Shown here piece after piece: positions 1 through 15,599 of a DNA stretch of 64,000 nucleotides. This DNA is from Symsagittifera roscoffensis. Lineage: Eukaryota; Xenacoelomorpha; Acoela; Convolutidae. Position numbers and translations under genes: made by a program. The notes beneath the pieces are model-generated. The model ran no database searches, was not told where the DNA came from, and saw only the letters and a program-made list of their open reading frames with translations. Where the stretch lies: positions 59,130,487 to 59,194,486 of the forward strand of contig NC_087067.1 of NCBI RefSeq assembly GCF_963678635.1, in the 5' to 3' direction. How positions within the stretch are numbered: the stretch's first letter is position 1; every line of letters starts with the position of its first letter.

Positions 1-3000
1 ACGCTAGTTTGTATCGCATGTCATTTGTATGACGCTAGTTTTTTTCGCATGTTCTTTGGATGATGTTAGCTTGTATAGCATATTATTTGCGAGACGCTAG
101 TTTGTATCGCATGTCATTTGTATGACGCAGGTATGTGTTGCAACCGCATGTCATTTGTATGGCGATAGTTCGTATTGTATTTTATTCGTATGACGCTATT
201 TTGTAGTGCATCTCAATTGTGAGACGCTAGTTTGTGTCGCATTTCATTTGTATGACGCTAGTTTTTATCGCATGTCATTTGAATTATGCTAGTTTGTATT
301 GCATATCATTTGTGAAACGCTAGTTTGTTTTGCATATCATTTGTGGGACACTAATTTGTATCACATATCTTTTGTGCGACGCTAGTTTGTATCACATGTC
401 ATTTGTCTGGCGCTAGATTGTGTCACATGTCAATTGTATGACGCTAGTTTGTATCGCATGTCATTTGTATGACGCTAGTTTGTATCCATGTTCTTTGTAT
501 GACGCTAGCTTGTATTGCATTTCAGTTGCCGGACTCTAGTTTGGCGCTAGTTTATTTCGCATGTCGCTTGTATGACGCTCGTTTGTTTTGCACCTCAATT
601 GTATGACGCTAGTTTGTATCGCATCTCATTTGTATGAAGCTAGTTTATATCACATGTCATTTGTATGACGCTAAAGTATCTCATGTTATTTGTATGACGC
701 TAATTTGTATTGCATATTTTATGTGAGACGCTAGTTTGTATCGCATATTCTTTGTATGACGTTAGTTTGTATTGCATATCATTTGTGAAACGCTAGGTTG
801 TATCGCATGTCTTTTGAATGAAACTAGTATGTATAGCATATCATTTATTTGACGCTAGTTTACATGGCATATCATTTGTATGACGCTAGTTTGTATCAGA
901 TGTCATTTGTATGACGCTAGTTTGTATCCCATGTCATTTATATGACACCAGTTTGTATTGCATATCATTTGTGAGAAGCTAGTTTGTATCGCATGTCATT
1001 TGTATGACGCTAGTATGTATCGCAATCGCATGTCATTTGTAAGACGATAGTTCGTGTTACGTATTGTTCGTTTGACGCTAGTTTGTATTGCAACTCAACT
1101 GCTAGACGCTAGTTTGTATCGCATGTCATTTTTATGACAGTAGATCTTGTCGCATGTCATTTGAATGACGCTAGTTTGTATTGCATATCATTTGTGAGAC
1201 GCTAGTTTGTATCGCATATCATTTTTTAAGGACGCTAGTTTGTATCGCATGTCATTTGTTTGATGCTAGTTTAAATCACATGTCATTTGTATGACGCTCA
1301 TGTATCTCGTGTCATTTGTGTGACGCTGTTTTGTATTACATTTTATCTGTGAGACACTAGTTTGTATCGCATATTCTTTGTATGATGTTAGTTTGTATTG
1401 CAAATCATTTGTGAAACGCTAGTTTGTATCGCATATCATTTGTATGACACTAGTTTGTATCGCATCTCATTTGTATGAAGCTATTTTAAATCACATGTCA
1501 TTTGTATGACGCTAATGTATCTCGTGTCATTTGTGTGAGGCTATTTTGTATTACATATTATCTGTGAGACACTAGTTTGTATCGCATATTCTTTGTATGA
1601 CGTTAGTTGGTATTGCAAATCATTTGTGAAACGCTAGTTTGTATCGCTTATCATTTTTATGACACTAGTATGTATTGCATGTCATTTGTTTGACGCTAGT
1701 TTACATCGCATATCATTTGTATGACGCTAGTTTGTATCAAATGTCATTTGTATGACGCTAGTTTGTATTGCATATCATTTGTGCGAAGCTAGTTTGTATC
1801 GCATGTCATTTGTGTGGCGCTAGTTTGTATCGAATGTCATTTATATGACGCTAGTTTGTATCGCATGTCATTTGTATGACGCTAGTTCGTATTGGATTTT
1901 GTTTGTATGACATAAGTTTGTATTGCATCTTATTTGTGAGACGCCAGTTTGTATTGCATATTATTGGTATGACGCTAGTTTGTATCGCATGTCATTTGTA
2001 TAACGCTAGTTTGTGTTGCATATCACTTGTGAGACGCTAGTTTGTATTGCATGTCATTTGTATGACGCTAGTTTTCATCGCATGTCCTCTGAATGATGCT
2101 AGTTTGTAATGCATATCATTTGTGCGAAGCTAGTTTGTATCGCATGTCATTTGTGTGGCGCTAGTTTGTATCGCATATCATTTGTATGACGCTAGTTTGT
2201 ATCGCATGTCATTTGTATGACGCTAGTTTCTATCGCATCTCATTTGTATGACGCTAGTTTATATCGCATGTCATTTGTATGACGCTAGTTTATATCGCAT
2301 GTCATTTGTATGACGCTAGTTTGTATTGCATATCATTTGTGCGAAGCTAGTTTGTATCGCATGTCATTTGTGTGGCGCTAGTTTGTATCGCATGTCATTT
2401 GTATGACGCTAGTTTGTATCGCATGTCATTTGTATGACGCTAGTTTCTATCGCATCTCATTTATATGACGCTAGTTTAAATTGCATGTCATTTGTATGAC
2501 GCTAGTTCGTAATGGATTTTATTCGTATGACATTAGTTTGTAATGCATCTCAATTGTGAGACTCCAGTTTGTATCGCATGTCATTGGTATGACGCTAGTT
2601 TGTACCGCATGTCATTTGTATGACGCTAGTTTGTATTGCATATCACTTCTGAGACGCTAGTTTGTATTGCATGTCATTTGTATGACGCTAGTTTTCATCG
2701 CATGTCCTCTGAATGACACTAGTTTTTATTGCATATCATTTGTGAGTCGCTAGTTTGTATCGCATATCATTTTTTTAAGGACGCTAGTTTGTATCGCATG
2801 TCATTTGTTTGACGCTAATTTTTATCGCATGTCGTTTGTATGACTCCAGTTTGTACCGCACATCATTTGTATGACGCTAGTATATATTGCATATCATTTG
2901 TATGACGCTAGTTCGTATTGGATTTCATTCGTACGACATTAGTTTGTATTGCATCTCATTTGTATGACGCTAGTTTGTATTGCATATCATTTGTGCGAAG

Positions 3001-3096
3001 CTAGTTTGTATCGCATGTCATTTGTATGACGCTAGTTTGTATCGCATGTCATTTGTATGACGCTAGTTTCTATCGCATCTCAATTGTATGACGCTA

Positions 3097-4140
3097 GTTA
3101 ATATCGCATGTCATTTGTATGACGCTAGTTCGTATTGGATTTCATTCGTACGACATTAGTTTGTATTGCATCTCATTTGTATGACGCTAGTTTGTATTGC
3201 ATATCATTTGTGCGAAGCTAGTTTGTATCGCATGTCATTTGTATGACGCTAGTTTGTATCGCATGTCATTTGTATGACGCTAGTTTCTATCGCATCTCAA
3301 TTGTATGACGCTAGTTAATATCGCATGTCATTTGTATGACGCTAGTTCGTATTGGATTTCATTCGTACGACATTAGTTTGTATTGCATCTCATTTGTATG
3401 ACGCTAGTTTGTATTGCATATCATTTGTGCGAAGCTAGTTTGTATCGCATGTCATTTGTATGACGCTAGTTTGTATTGCATATCATTTGTGAGAAGCTAG
3501 TTTGTACCGCATGTCATTTGTATGACGCTAGTATGTATCGCAATCCGCATGTCATTTGTAAGACGATAGTTCGTATTACATATTGATAGTTTGACGCTAG
3601 TTTGTATTGCAACTCAACTGCTAGACGCTAGTTTGTATCGCATGTCATTTTTATGACGGTAATTTTTGTCGCATGTCATTTGAATGACGCTAGTTTGTAT
3701 TGCATATCATTTGTGAGACGCTAGTTTGTATCGCATATAATTTTTTAAGGACGCTAGTTTGTATCGCATGTCATTTGCTTGATGCTAGTTTATATCGCAT
3801 GTCGTTTGTATGACGCTAGTTTCTATCGCATCTCATTTGTATGACGCTAGTTAATATCGCATGTCATTTGTATGACGCTAGTTCGTATTGGATTTCATTC
3901 GTACGACATTAGTTTGTATTGCATCTCATTTGTATGACGCTAGTTTGTATTGCATATCATTTGTGCGAAGCTAGTTTGTATCGCATGTCATTTGTATGAC
4001 GCTAGTTTGTATTGCATATCATTTGTGCGAAGCTAGTTTGTATCGCATGTCATTTGTATGACGCTAGTTTGTATCGCATGTCATTTGTATGACGCTAGTT
4101 TCTATCGCATCTCATTTGTATGACGCTAGTTAATATCGCA
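3097..4140. repeat. Higher-order repeat, 217 bp (7-mer) and 279 bp (9-mer)
   Basis: The rare variant gttaatatcgcatg recurs at 3097, 3314, 3850 and 4129. The first step is 217 bp (exactly 7 x 31) and the last is 279 bp (exactly 9 x 31). The intervening variant units repeat in the same order, for example gttcgtattgg followed by cgtacgacattag. This is direct evidence of duplication of multi-monomer blocks. Confidence 0.85.
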
Positions 4141-4630
4141 TGTCATTTGTATGACGCTAGTTCGTATTGGATTTCATTCGTACGACATTAGTTTGTATTG
4201 CATCTCATTTGTATGACGCTAGTTTGTATTGCATATCATTTGTGCGAAGGTAGTTTGTATCGCATGTCATTTGTATGACGCTAGTTTGTATTGCATATCA
4301 TTTGTGAGAAGCTAGTTTGTACCGCATGTCATTTGTATGACGCTAGTATGTATCGCAATCCGCATGTCATTTGTAAGACGATAGTTCGTATTACATATTG
4401 ATAGTTTGACGCTAGTTTGTATTGCAACTCAACTGCTAGACGCTAGTTTGTATCGCATGTCATTTTTATGACGGTAATTTTTGTCGCATGTCATTTGAAT
4501 GACGCTAGTTTGTATTGCATATCATTTGTGAGACGCTAGTTTGTATCGCATATCATTTTTTAAGGACGCTAGTTTGTATCGCATGTCATTTGCTTGATGC
4601 TAGTTTATATCGCATGTCGTTTGTATGACG

Positions 4631-7600
4631 CTCGTTTGTATCGCACCCCAATTGTATGACGCTAGTTTGTATCGCATCTCATTTGTATGAAGCTAGTTTA
4701 AATCACATGTCATTTGTATGACGCTAATGTATCTCGTGTCATTTGTGTGACGCTATTTTGTATTACATATTATCTGTGAGACACTAGTTTGTATCGCATA
4801 TTCTTTGTATGACGTTAGTTTGTATTGCAAATCATTTGTGAAACGCTAGTTTGTTTCGCATATCATTTGTATGACACTAGTATGTATTTCATGTCATTTG
4901 TTTGACGCTAGTTTACATCGCATATCATTTGATTGACGGTAGTTTGTATCACATGTCATTTGTATGACGCTAGTTTACATCGCATGTCATTTGTATGACG
5001 CTAGTTTGTATTGCATATCATTTGTGCGAAGCTAGTTTGTATCGCATGTCATTTGTGTGGCGCTAGTTTGTATCGCATGTCATTTGTATGACGCTAGTTT
5101 GTATCGCCTGTCATTTGTATGACGCTAGTTTCTATTGCATCTCATTTGTATGACGCTAGTTTAAATCGCATGTCATTTGTATGACGCTAGTTCGTATTGG
5201 ATTTTATTCGTATGATATTAGTTTGTATTGCATCTTATTTGTGAGACGCCAGTTTGTATCGCATGTCATTGGTATGACGCTAGTTTGTATCGCATGTCAT
5301 TTGTATGACGCTAGTTTTCATCGCATGTCCTCTGAATGACGCTAGTTTTTATTGCATATCATTTGTGAGTCGCTAGTTTGTATCGCATATCAGTTTTTTA
5401 AGGACGCTAGTTTGTATCGCATGTCATTTGTTTGACGCTAGTTCATATCGCCTATCATTTTTTTAAGGACGCTAGTCTGTATCGCATGTCATTTGTATGA
5501 CGCTAGTTCATATCGCATATCATTTTTTTAAGGACGCTAGTTTGTATCGCATGTCATTTGTATGACGCTAGTTCGTATTGGATTTCATTCGTATGACATT
5601 AGTTTGTTTTGCATCTCATTTGTATGACACTAATTTGTATTGCATATCATTTGTGCGATGCTAGTTTTTATCGCATGTCGTTTGTATGACGCTCGTTTGT
5701 ATCGCACCTCAATTGTACGACGCTAGTTTGTATCGCATCTCATTTGTATGAAGCTAGTTTAAATCACATGTCATTTGTATGACGCTCGTTTGTATCGCAC
5801 CCCAATTGTATGACGCTAGTTTGTATCGCATCTCATTTGTATGAAGCTAGTTTAAATCACATGTCATTTGTATGACGCTAATGTATCTCGTGTCATTTGT
5901 GTGACGCTATTTTGTATTACATATTATCTGTGAGACACTAGTTTGTATCGCATATTCTTTGTATGACGTTAGTTTGTATTGCAAATCATTTGTGAAACGC
6001 TAGTTTGTTTCGCATATCATTTGTATGACACTAGTATGTATTTCATGTCATTTGTTTGACGCTAGTTTACATCGCATATCATTTGATTGACGGTAGTTTG
6101 TATCAAATGTCATTTGTATGACGCTAGTTTACATCGCATGTCATTTGTATGACGCTAGTTTGTATTGCATATCATTTGTGCGAAGCTAGTTTGTATCGCA
6201 TGTCATTTGTGTGGCGCTAGTTTGTATCGCATGTCATTTGTATGACGCTAGTTTGTATCGCCTGTCATTTGTATGACGCTAGTTTCTATTGCATCTCATT
6301 TGTATGACGCTAGTTTAAATCGCATGTCATTTGTATGACGCTAGTTCGTATTGGATTTTATTCGTATGATATTAGTTTGTATTGCATCTTATTTGTGAGA
6401 CGCCAGTTTGTATCGCATGTCATTGGTATGACGCTAGTTTGTATCGCATGTCATTTGTATGACGCTAGTTTTCATCGCATGTCCTCTGAATGACGCTAGT
6501 TTTTATTGCATATCATTTGTGAGTCGCTAGTTTGTATCGCATATCAGTTTTTTAAGGACGCTAGTTTGTATCGCATGTCATTTGTTGACGCTAGTTCATA
6601 TCGCCTATCATTTTTTTAAGGACGCTAGTCTGTATCGCATGTCATTTGTATGACGCTAGTTCATATCGCATATCATTTTTTTAAGGACGCTAGTTTGTAT
6701 CGCATGTCATTTGTATGACGCTAGTTCGTATTGGATTTCATTCGTATGACATTAGTTTGTTTTGCATCTCATTTGTATGACGCTAATTTGTATTGCATAT
6801 CATTTGTGCGATGATAGTTTTTATCGCATGTCGTTTGTATGACGCTCGTTTGTATCGCACCTCAATTGTACGACGCTAGTTTGTATCGCATCTCATTTGT
6901 ATGAAGCTAGTTTAAATCACATGTCATTTGTATGACGCTAATGTATCTCGTGTCATTTGTGTGACGCTATTTTGTATTACATATTATCTGTGAGACACTA
7001 GTTTGTATCGCATATTTTTGTATGACGTTAGTTTGTATTGCAAATCATTTGTGAAACGCTAGTTTGTATCGCATATCATTTGTATGACACTAGTATGTTT
7101 TCCATGTCATTTGTTTGACGCTAGTTTACATCGCATATCATTTGTATGACGCTAGTTTGTATCACATGTCATTTGTATGACGCTAGTTTATATCGCATGT
7201 CATTTGTATGACGCTAGTTTGTATTGCATATCATTTGTGCTAAGCTAGTTTGTATCGCATGTCATTTGTGTGGCGCTAGTTTGTATCGCAAGTCAATTGT
7301 ATGACGCTAGTTTGTATCGCATATCATTTGTATGACGCTAGTTTGTATCGCATCTCATTTGTATGACGCTAGTTTAAATCGCATGTCATTTGTATGACGC
7401 TAGTTCGTATTGGATTTTATTTGTATGACATTAGTTTGTATTGCATCTTATTTGTGAGACGCCAGTTTGTATCGCATGTCATTGGTATGACGCTAGTTTT
7501 TATCACATGTCTTTTGTATGACCTTAGTTTGTATTGCATATCACTTGTGAGACGCTAGTTTGTATTGCATGTCATTTGTTTGACGCTATATTTTATCGTT

Positions 7601-7990
7601 TGTATGACTCCAGTTTGTATCGCATGTCATTTGTATGACGCTAGTTCGTATTTAATTTCATTCGTATGACATTAGTTTGTTTTGCATCGCATTTGTATGA
7701 CGCTAGTTTGTATTGCATATCATTTGTGCGAAGCTAGTTTGTATCGCATGTCAATTGTGTGGCGCTAGTTTGTATCGCATATCATTTGTATGACGCTAGT
7801 TTGTATCGCATGTCATTTGTATGACGCTAGTTTCTATCGCATCTCATTTGTATGACGCTAATTTGTATTGCATATCATTTGTGCGATGCTAGTTTTTATC
7901 GCATGTCGTTTGTATGACGCTCGTTTGTATCGCACCTCAATTGTACGACGCTAGTTTGTATCGCATCTCATTTGTATGAAGCTAGTTTAA
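4631..7990. repeat. Higher-order repeat of about 1.06-1.15 kb
   Basis: The marker ctcgtttgtatcgcac is found at 4631, 5692, 5785, 6845 and 7920. Spacings 4631 to 5785 (1,154) and 5692 to 6845 (1,153) match, and 5785 to 6845 (1,060) and 6845 to 7920 (1,075) are shorter by about three monomers. The following units keep their order: a gaagctagtttaaatcac unit, a shortened gctaatgtatctcgtg unit, then a tattacatattatctg unit. These are successive copies of a block of about 35-37 monomers. Confidence 0.85.
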
Positions 7991-10900
7991 ATCAGATGTC
8001 ATTTGTATGACGCTAATGTATCTCATGTCATTTGTGTGACGCTATTTTGTATTACATATTATCTCTGAGACACTAGTTTGTATCGCATATTTTTGTATGA
8101 CGTTAGTTTGTATTGCAAATCATTTGTGAAACGCTAGTTTGTATCGCATATCATTTGTTTGACACTAGTATGTTTTGCATGTCATTTGTTTGACGCTAGT
8201 TTACATCGCATATCATTTGTATGACGCTAGTTTGTATCACATGTCATTTGTATGAAGCTAGTTTATATCGCATGTCATTTGTATGACGCTAGTTTGTATT
8301 GCATATCATTTGTGCTAAGCTAGTTTGTATCGCATGTCATTTGTGTGGCGCTAGTTTGTATCGCATGTCATTTGTATGACGCTAGTTTGTATCGCATGTC
8401 ATTTGTATGACGCTAGTTTGTATCGCATCTCATTTGTATGACGCTAGTTTAAATCGCATGTCATTTGTATGACGCTAGTTCGTATTGGATTTTATTTGTA
8501 TGACATTAGTTTGTATTGCATCTTGTTTGTGAGACGCCAGTTTGTATCGCATGTCATTGGTATGACGCTAGTTTTTATCGCATGTCATTTGTATGACCTT
8601 AGTTTGTATTGCATATAACTTGTGAGACACTAGTTTGTATTGCATGTCATTTGTATGACGCTAGTTTTCATCGCATGTCCTCTGAATGACGCTAGTTTTT
8701 ATTGCATATCATTTGTGAGTCGCTAGTTTGTAGCGCATATCATTTTTTTAAGGACGCTAGTTTGTATTGCATGTCATTTGTTTGACGCTAATTTTTATCG
8801 TTTGCATGACTCTAGTTTGTATCGCATGTCATTTGTATGACGCTTGTTCGTATTTGATTTCATTCGTATGACATTAGTTTGTATTGCATCGCATTTGTAT
8901 GACGCTAGTTTGTATTGCATATCATTTGTGCGAAGCTAGTTTGTATCGCATGTCAATTGTGTGGCGCTAGTTGGTATCGCATATCATTTGTATGACGCTA
9001 GTTTGTATCGCATGTCATTTGTGCGAAGCTAGTTTGCATCGCATATCATTTGTGTGGCGCTAGCTTGTATCGCATGTTATTTGTATGACGCTAGTTTCTA
9101 TCGCAACTCATTTGTATGACTCTAGTTTATATCGCATGTCATTTGTATGACGCTAGTTTATATCGCATGTCATTTTTATGACGCTAGTTTGTATTGCATA
9201 TCATTTGTGCGAAGCTAGTTTGCATCGCATATCATTTGTGTGGCGCTAGCTTGTATCGCATGTTATTTGTATGACGCTAGTTTGTATCGCATGTCATTTG
9301 TATGACGCTAGTTTCTGTCGCATCTCTCTTGTGTGACGCTAGTTTAAATTGCATGTCATTTGTAAGACGCTAGTTCGTATTGGATTTTATTCTTTTGACA
9401 TTAGTTTGTATTGCATCTTATTTGCGAGACGCCAGTTTGTATCGCATGTCATTGGTATGACGCTAGTTTGTACCGCATGTCATTTGTTTGACGCTAGTTT
9501 GTTTTGCATATCACTTGTGAGACGCTAGTTTGTGTTGCATGTCATTTGTATGACGCTAGTTTTCATCGCATGTCCTCTGAATGACGCTTGTTTTTATGGC
9601 CTATCATTTGTGAGTCGCTAGTTTGTATCGCATATCATTTTTTAAGGACGCTAGTTTGTATCGCATGTCATTTGTTTGACGCTAATTTTTATCGCATGTC
9701 GTTTATGTGACTCCAGTTTGTATCGAATGTCATATGAATGACGCTAGTTTATATCGCATATCATTTTTTTAAGGACGCTAGTTTGTACGCATGTCATTTG
9801 TATGACGCTAGTTCGTATTGGATTTCATTCGTACGACATTAGTTTGTATCGCATGTCATTTTTTTGACGCTAATTTTTATCGCATGTCGTTTGTATGACT
9901 CCAGTTTGTATCGTACGCTAGTATATATCGCATATCATTTTTTTAAGGACGCTAGTTTGTATCGCATGTCATTTGTATGACGCTAGTTTGTATTGGATTT
10001 CATTCGTATGTCATTATTTTGTATTGCATCTCATTTGTATGACGCTAGTTTGTATTGCATATCATTTGTGCGAAGCTAGTTTGTATCGCATGTCATTTGT
10101 GTGGCGCTAGTTTGTATCGCATATCATTTGTATGACGCTAGTTTGTATCGCATGTCATTTGTATGACACTAGTTTCTATCGCATCTCATTTGTATGACGC
10201 TAGTTTATATCGCATGTCATTTGTATTACGCTAGTTCGTATTGCATTTCATTCGTATGACATTTGTTTGTATTGCATCTCATTTGTATAACGCTAGTTTG
10301 TATTGCATATCATTTGTGCGAAGCTAGTTTGTATCGCATGTCATTTGTATGACGCTAGTTTGTATTGCATATCATTTGTGAGACGTTAGTTTGTATCGCA
10401 TATCATTTTTTAAGGACGCTAGTTTTGTATCGCATGTCATTTGCTTGACGCTAGTTTATATCGCATGTCATTTGTATTACGCTAGTTCGTATTGCATTTC
10501 ATTCGTTGACATTTGTTTGTATTGCATCTCATTTGTATAACGCTAGTTTGTATTGCATATCATTTGTGCGAAGCTAGTTTGTATCGCATGTCATTTGTAT
10601 GACGCTAGTTTGTATTGCATATCATTTGTGAGACGTTAGTTTGTATCGCATATCATTTTTTAAGGACGCTAGTTTTGTATCGCATGTCATTTGCTTGATG
10701 CTAGTTTGTATCGCATGTCATTTGTATGACGCTAGTATGTATCGCAATCCGCAGGTCATTTGTAAGACGATAGTTCGTATTACGTATTGTTCGTTTGAGG
10801 CTATTTTGTTTTGCAACTCAACTGCTAGACGCTAGTTTGTATCGCATGTCAATTTTATGACAGTAATTTTTGTCGCATGTCATTTGAATGACGCTAGATT

Positions 10901-13900
10901 GTATTGCATATCATTTGTGAGACGTTAGTTTGTATCGCATATCATTTTTTAAGGACGCTAGTTTTGTATCGCATGTCATTTGCTTGATGCTAGTTTATAT
11001 CGCATATCGTTTGTATGACGCTCGTTTGTATTGCACCTCAATTGTATGACGCTAGTTTGTATCGCAACTCATTTGTATGAAGCTAGTTTAAATCGAATGT
11101 CATTTGTATGACGCTAATGTATCTCGTGTCATTTGTGTGACGCTATTTTGTATTACATATTATCTGTGAGACACTAGTTTGTATCGCATATTCATTGTAT
11201 GACGTTAGTTTGTATTGCAAATCATTTGTGAAACGCTAATTTGTATCGCATATCATTTGTATGACACTAGTATGTATTGCATGTCATTTGTTTGACGCTA
11301 GTTTACATCGCATATCATTTGATTGACGCTAGTTTGTATCACATGTCATTTGTATGACGCTAGTTTAAATCGCATGTCATTTGTATGACGCTAGTTTGTA
11401 TTGCATATCATTTGTGCGAAGCTAGTTTGTATCGCATGTCATTTGTATGATGCTAGTTTGTATCGCAAGTCATTTGTATGACGCTAGTTTCTATCGCATC
11501 TCATTTGTATGACGCTAGTTTAAATCGCATGTCATTTGTATGACGCTAGTTCGTATTGGATTTTTTTCGTATGACATTAGTTTGTATTGCATCTTATTTG
11601 TGAGACGCCAGTTTGTATCGCATGTCATTTGTATGACGCTAGTTTTCATCGCATGTCCTCTGAATGACGCTAGTTTTTATTGCATATCATTTGTGAGTCG
11701 CTATTTTGTATCGCATATCTTTTTTTTAAGGACGCTAGTTTGTATCGCATGTCATTTGTTTGACGCTAGCTCATATCGCATATCATTTTTTTAAGGACGC
11801 TAGTTTGTATCGCATGTCATTTGTATGACGCTAGTTCATATCGCATATCATTTTTTTAAGGACGCTAGTTTGTATCGCATGTCATTTGTATGACGCTTGT
11901 TCGTATTGGATTTCATTCGTGTGACATTAGTTTGTATTGCATCTCATTTGTATGACGCTAGTTTGTATTGCATATCATTTGCGCGATGCTAGTTTATATC
12001 GCATGTCGTTTGTATGACGCTCGTTTGTATCGCACCTCAATTGTATGACGCTAGTTTGTATCGCATCTCATTTGTATGAAGCTAGTTTATATCACATGTC
12101 ATTTGTATAACGCTAATGTATCTCGTGTCATTTGTGTGACGCTATTTTTTATTACATATTATCTGTGAGACACAAGTTTGTATCGCATGTTCTTTGTATG
12201 ACGTTAGTTTGTATTGCAAATCATTTGTGAAACTCTAGTTTGTATCGCATATCATTTGTATGACACTAGTATGTTTTGCATGTCATTTGTTTGACGCTAG
12301 TTTGTATTGCATATCATTTGTGCGAAGCTAGTTTGTTTTGCATGTCATTCGTGAGTCGCTATTTTGTATCGCATATCAGTTTTTTAAGGACGCTAGTTTG
12401 TATCGCATGTCATTTGTTTGACGCTAGTTCATATCGCATATCATTTTTTTAAGGACGCTAGTTTGTATCGCATGTCATTTGTATGACGCTAGTTCGTATT
12501 GGATTTCATTCGTGTGACATTAGTTTGTATTGCATCTCATTTGTATGACGCTAGTTTGTATTGCATATCATTTGTGCGATGCTAGTTTATATCGCATGTC
12601 GTTTGTATGACGCTCGTTTGTATCGCACCTCAATTGTATGACGCTAGTTTGTATCGCATCTCATTTGTATGAAGCTAGTTTATATCACATGTCATTTGTA
12701 TGACGCTAATGTATCTCGTGTCATTTGTGTGACGCTATTTTTTATTACATTTTATCTGTGAGACACAAGTTTGTATCGCATATTCTTTGTATGACGTTAG
12801 TTTGTATTGCAAATCATTTGTATGACGCTAGTTTGTATCACATGTCATTTGTATGACGCTAGTTTATATCGCATGTCAATTGTATGACGCTAGTTTGTAT
12901 TGCATATCATTTGTGCGAAGCTAGTTTGTTTTGCATGTCATTTGTGTGGCGCTAGTTTGTATCGCATGTCATTTGTTTGACCCTAGTTTGTATCGCATGT
13001 CATCTGTATGACGCTAGTTTGTATCGCATGTCATTTGTATGACGCTAGTTTCTATCGCATCTCTATTTTATGACGCTAGTTTAAATCGCATGTCATTTGT
13101 ATGACAATAGTTCGTATTGGATTATATTCGTATGACATTAGTTTGTATTGCATCTTATTTGTGAGACGCCAGTTTGTATCGCATGTCATTCGTATGACGC
13201 TGGTTTGTATCGCATGTCATTTGTATGACCTTAGTTTGTATTGCATATTACTTGTGAGACGCTAGTTTGTACTGCATGTCATTTGTATGACGCTAGTTTT
13301 CATCGCATGTCCTCTGAATGACGCTAGTTTTTATTGCATATCATTTGTGAGTCGCTAGTTTGTATCGCATATCATTTTTTTAAGGACGCTAGTTTGTATC
13401 GCATGTCATTTGTTTGACGCTAATTTTTATCGTTTGTATGACTCCAGTTTGTATCGCATTTCATTTGTATGACGCTAGTTCGTATTTGATTTCATTCGTA
13501 TGACATTAGTTTGTATTGCATCTCATTTGTATGACGCTAGTTTGTATTGCATATCATTTGTGCGAAGCTAGTTTGTATCGCATGTCAATTGTGTGGCACT
13601 AGTTTGTATCGCATATCATTTGTATGACGCTAGTTTGTATCGCATGTCATTTGTATGACGCTAGTTTCTATCGCATCTCATTTGTATGACGATAGTTTAT
13701 ATCGCATGTCATTTGTATGACGCTAGTTTATATCGCATGTCATTTGCATGACGCTAGTTTGTATTGCATATCATTTGTGCGAAACTAGTTTGTATCGCAT
13801 GTCAATTGTGTGGCACTAGTTTGTATCGCATATCATTTGTATGACGCTAGTTTGTATCGCATGTCATTTGTGTGGCGCTAGTTTGTATCGCATGTCATTT

Positions 13901-15599
13901 GTATGACGCTAGTTTGTATCGCATGTGATTTGTATGACGCTAGTTTCTGTCGCATCTCTCTTGTATGACGCTAGTTTCTATCGCATCTCATTTGTATGAC
14001 GCTAGTTTATATCGCATGTCATTTGTATGACGCTAGTTTATATCGCATGTCATTTGTATGACGCTAGTTTGTATTGCATATCATTTGTGCGAAACTAGTT
14101 TGTATCGCATGTCAATTGTGTGGCACTAGTTTGTATCGCATATCATTTGTATGACGCTAGTTTGTATCGCATGTCATTTGTGTGGCGCTAGTTTGTATCG
14201 CATGTCAATTGTGTGGCACTAGTTTGTATCGCATATCATTTGTATGACGCTAGTTTGTATCGCATGTCATTTGTATGACGCTAGTTTCTATCGCATCTCA
14301 TTTGTATGACGCTAGTTTATATCGCATGTCATTTGTATGACGCTAGTTTATATCGCATGTCATTTGTATGACGCTAGTTTGTATTGCATATCATTTTTGC
14401 GAAACTAGTTTGTATCGCATGTCAATTGTGTGGCACTAGTTTGTATCGCATATCATTTGTATGACGCTAGTTTGTATCGCATGTCATTTGTGTGGCGCTA
14501 GTTTGTATCGCATATCATTTGTATGACGCTAGTTTGTATCGCATGTCATTTGTATGACGCTAGTTTCTGTCGCATCTCTCTTGTATGACGCTAGTTTAAA
14601 TGGCATGTCATTTGTATGACGCTAGTTCGTATTGGATTTTATTCGTATGACATTAGTTTGTATTGCATCTTGTTTGCGAGACGCCAGTTTGTATCGCATG
14701 TCATTGGTATGACGCTAGTTTGTACCGCAAGTCATTTGTATGACGCTAGTTTGTATTGCATATCACTTGTGAGACGCTAGTTTGTATTGCATGTCATTTG
14801 TATGACGCTAGTTTTCATCGCATGTCCTCTGAATGACGCTAGTTTTTATTGCATATCATTTGTGAGTCGCTAGTTTGTATCGCATATCATTTTTTAAGGA
14901 CGCTAGTTTGTATCGCATGTCATTTGTTTGACGCTAGTTCGTATTGGATTGTACGTTATCCAATAGTTCGTTTGTATTGCATATCATTTGTGCGATGCTA
15001 GTTTGTATCGCATGTCATTTGTGTGGCGCTAGTTTGTATCGCATATAATTTGTATGACGCTAGTTTGTATCGCATGTCATTTGTATGACGCTAGTTTCTA
15101 TCGCATATCAATTTTTTAAGGACGCTAGTTTGTATCGCATGTCATTTGTATGACGCTAGTTCGTATTGGATTTCAGTCGTATGACATTAGTTTGTATTGC
15201 ATCTCATTTGTATGGCGCTAGTTTGTATTGCATATCATTTGTGCGATGCTAGTTTGTATCGCATGTCATTTGTGTGGCGCTAGTTTGTATCGCATATAAT
15301 TTGTATGACGCTAGTTTGTATCGCATGTCATTTGTATGACGCTAGTTTCTATCGCATCTCATTTGTATGACGCTAGTTTATATCGCATGTCATTTGTATG
15401 ACGCTAGTTCGTATTGGATTTTATTCGTATGACATTAGTTTGTATTGCATCTTATTTGTGAGACGCCAGTTTGTATCGCATGTCATTGGTATGACGCTAG
15501 TTTGTATCGCATGTCATTTGTATGACGCTAGTTTATATCGCATATCAATTTTTTAAGGACGCTAGTTTGTATCGCATGTCATTTGTATGACGCTAGTTC

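Noticed and set aside
10641-11794. Open frames of 64 and 84 codons in the satellite (10641-10835, 11540-11794)
   Set aside because: They are translations of variant 31-bp monomers; three monomers give a 31-codon period, and chance loss of stops explains them.
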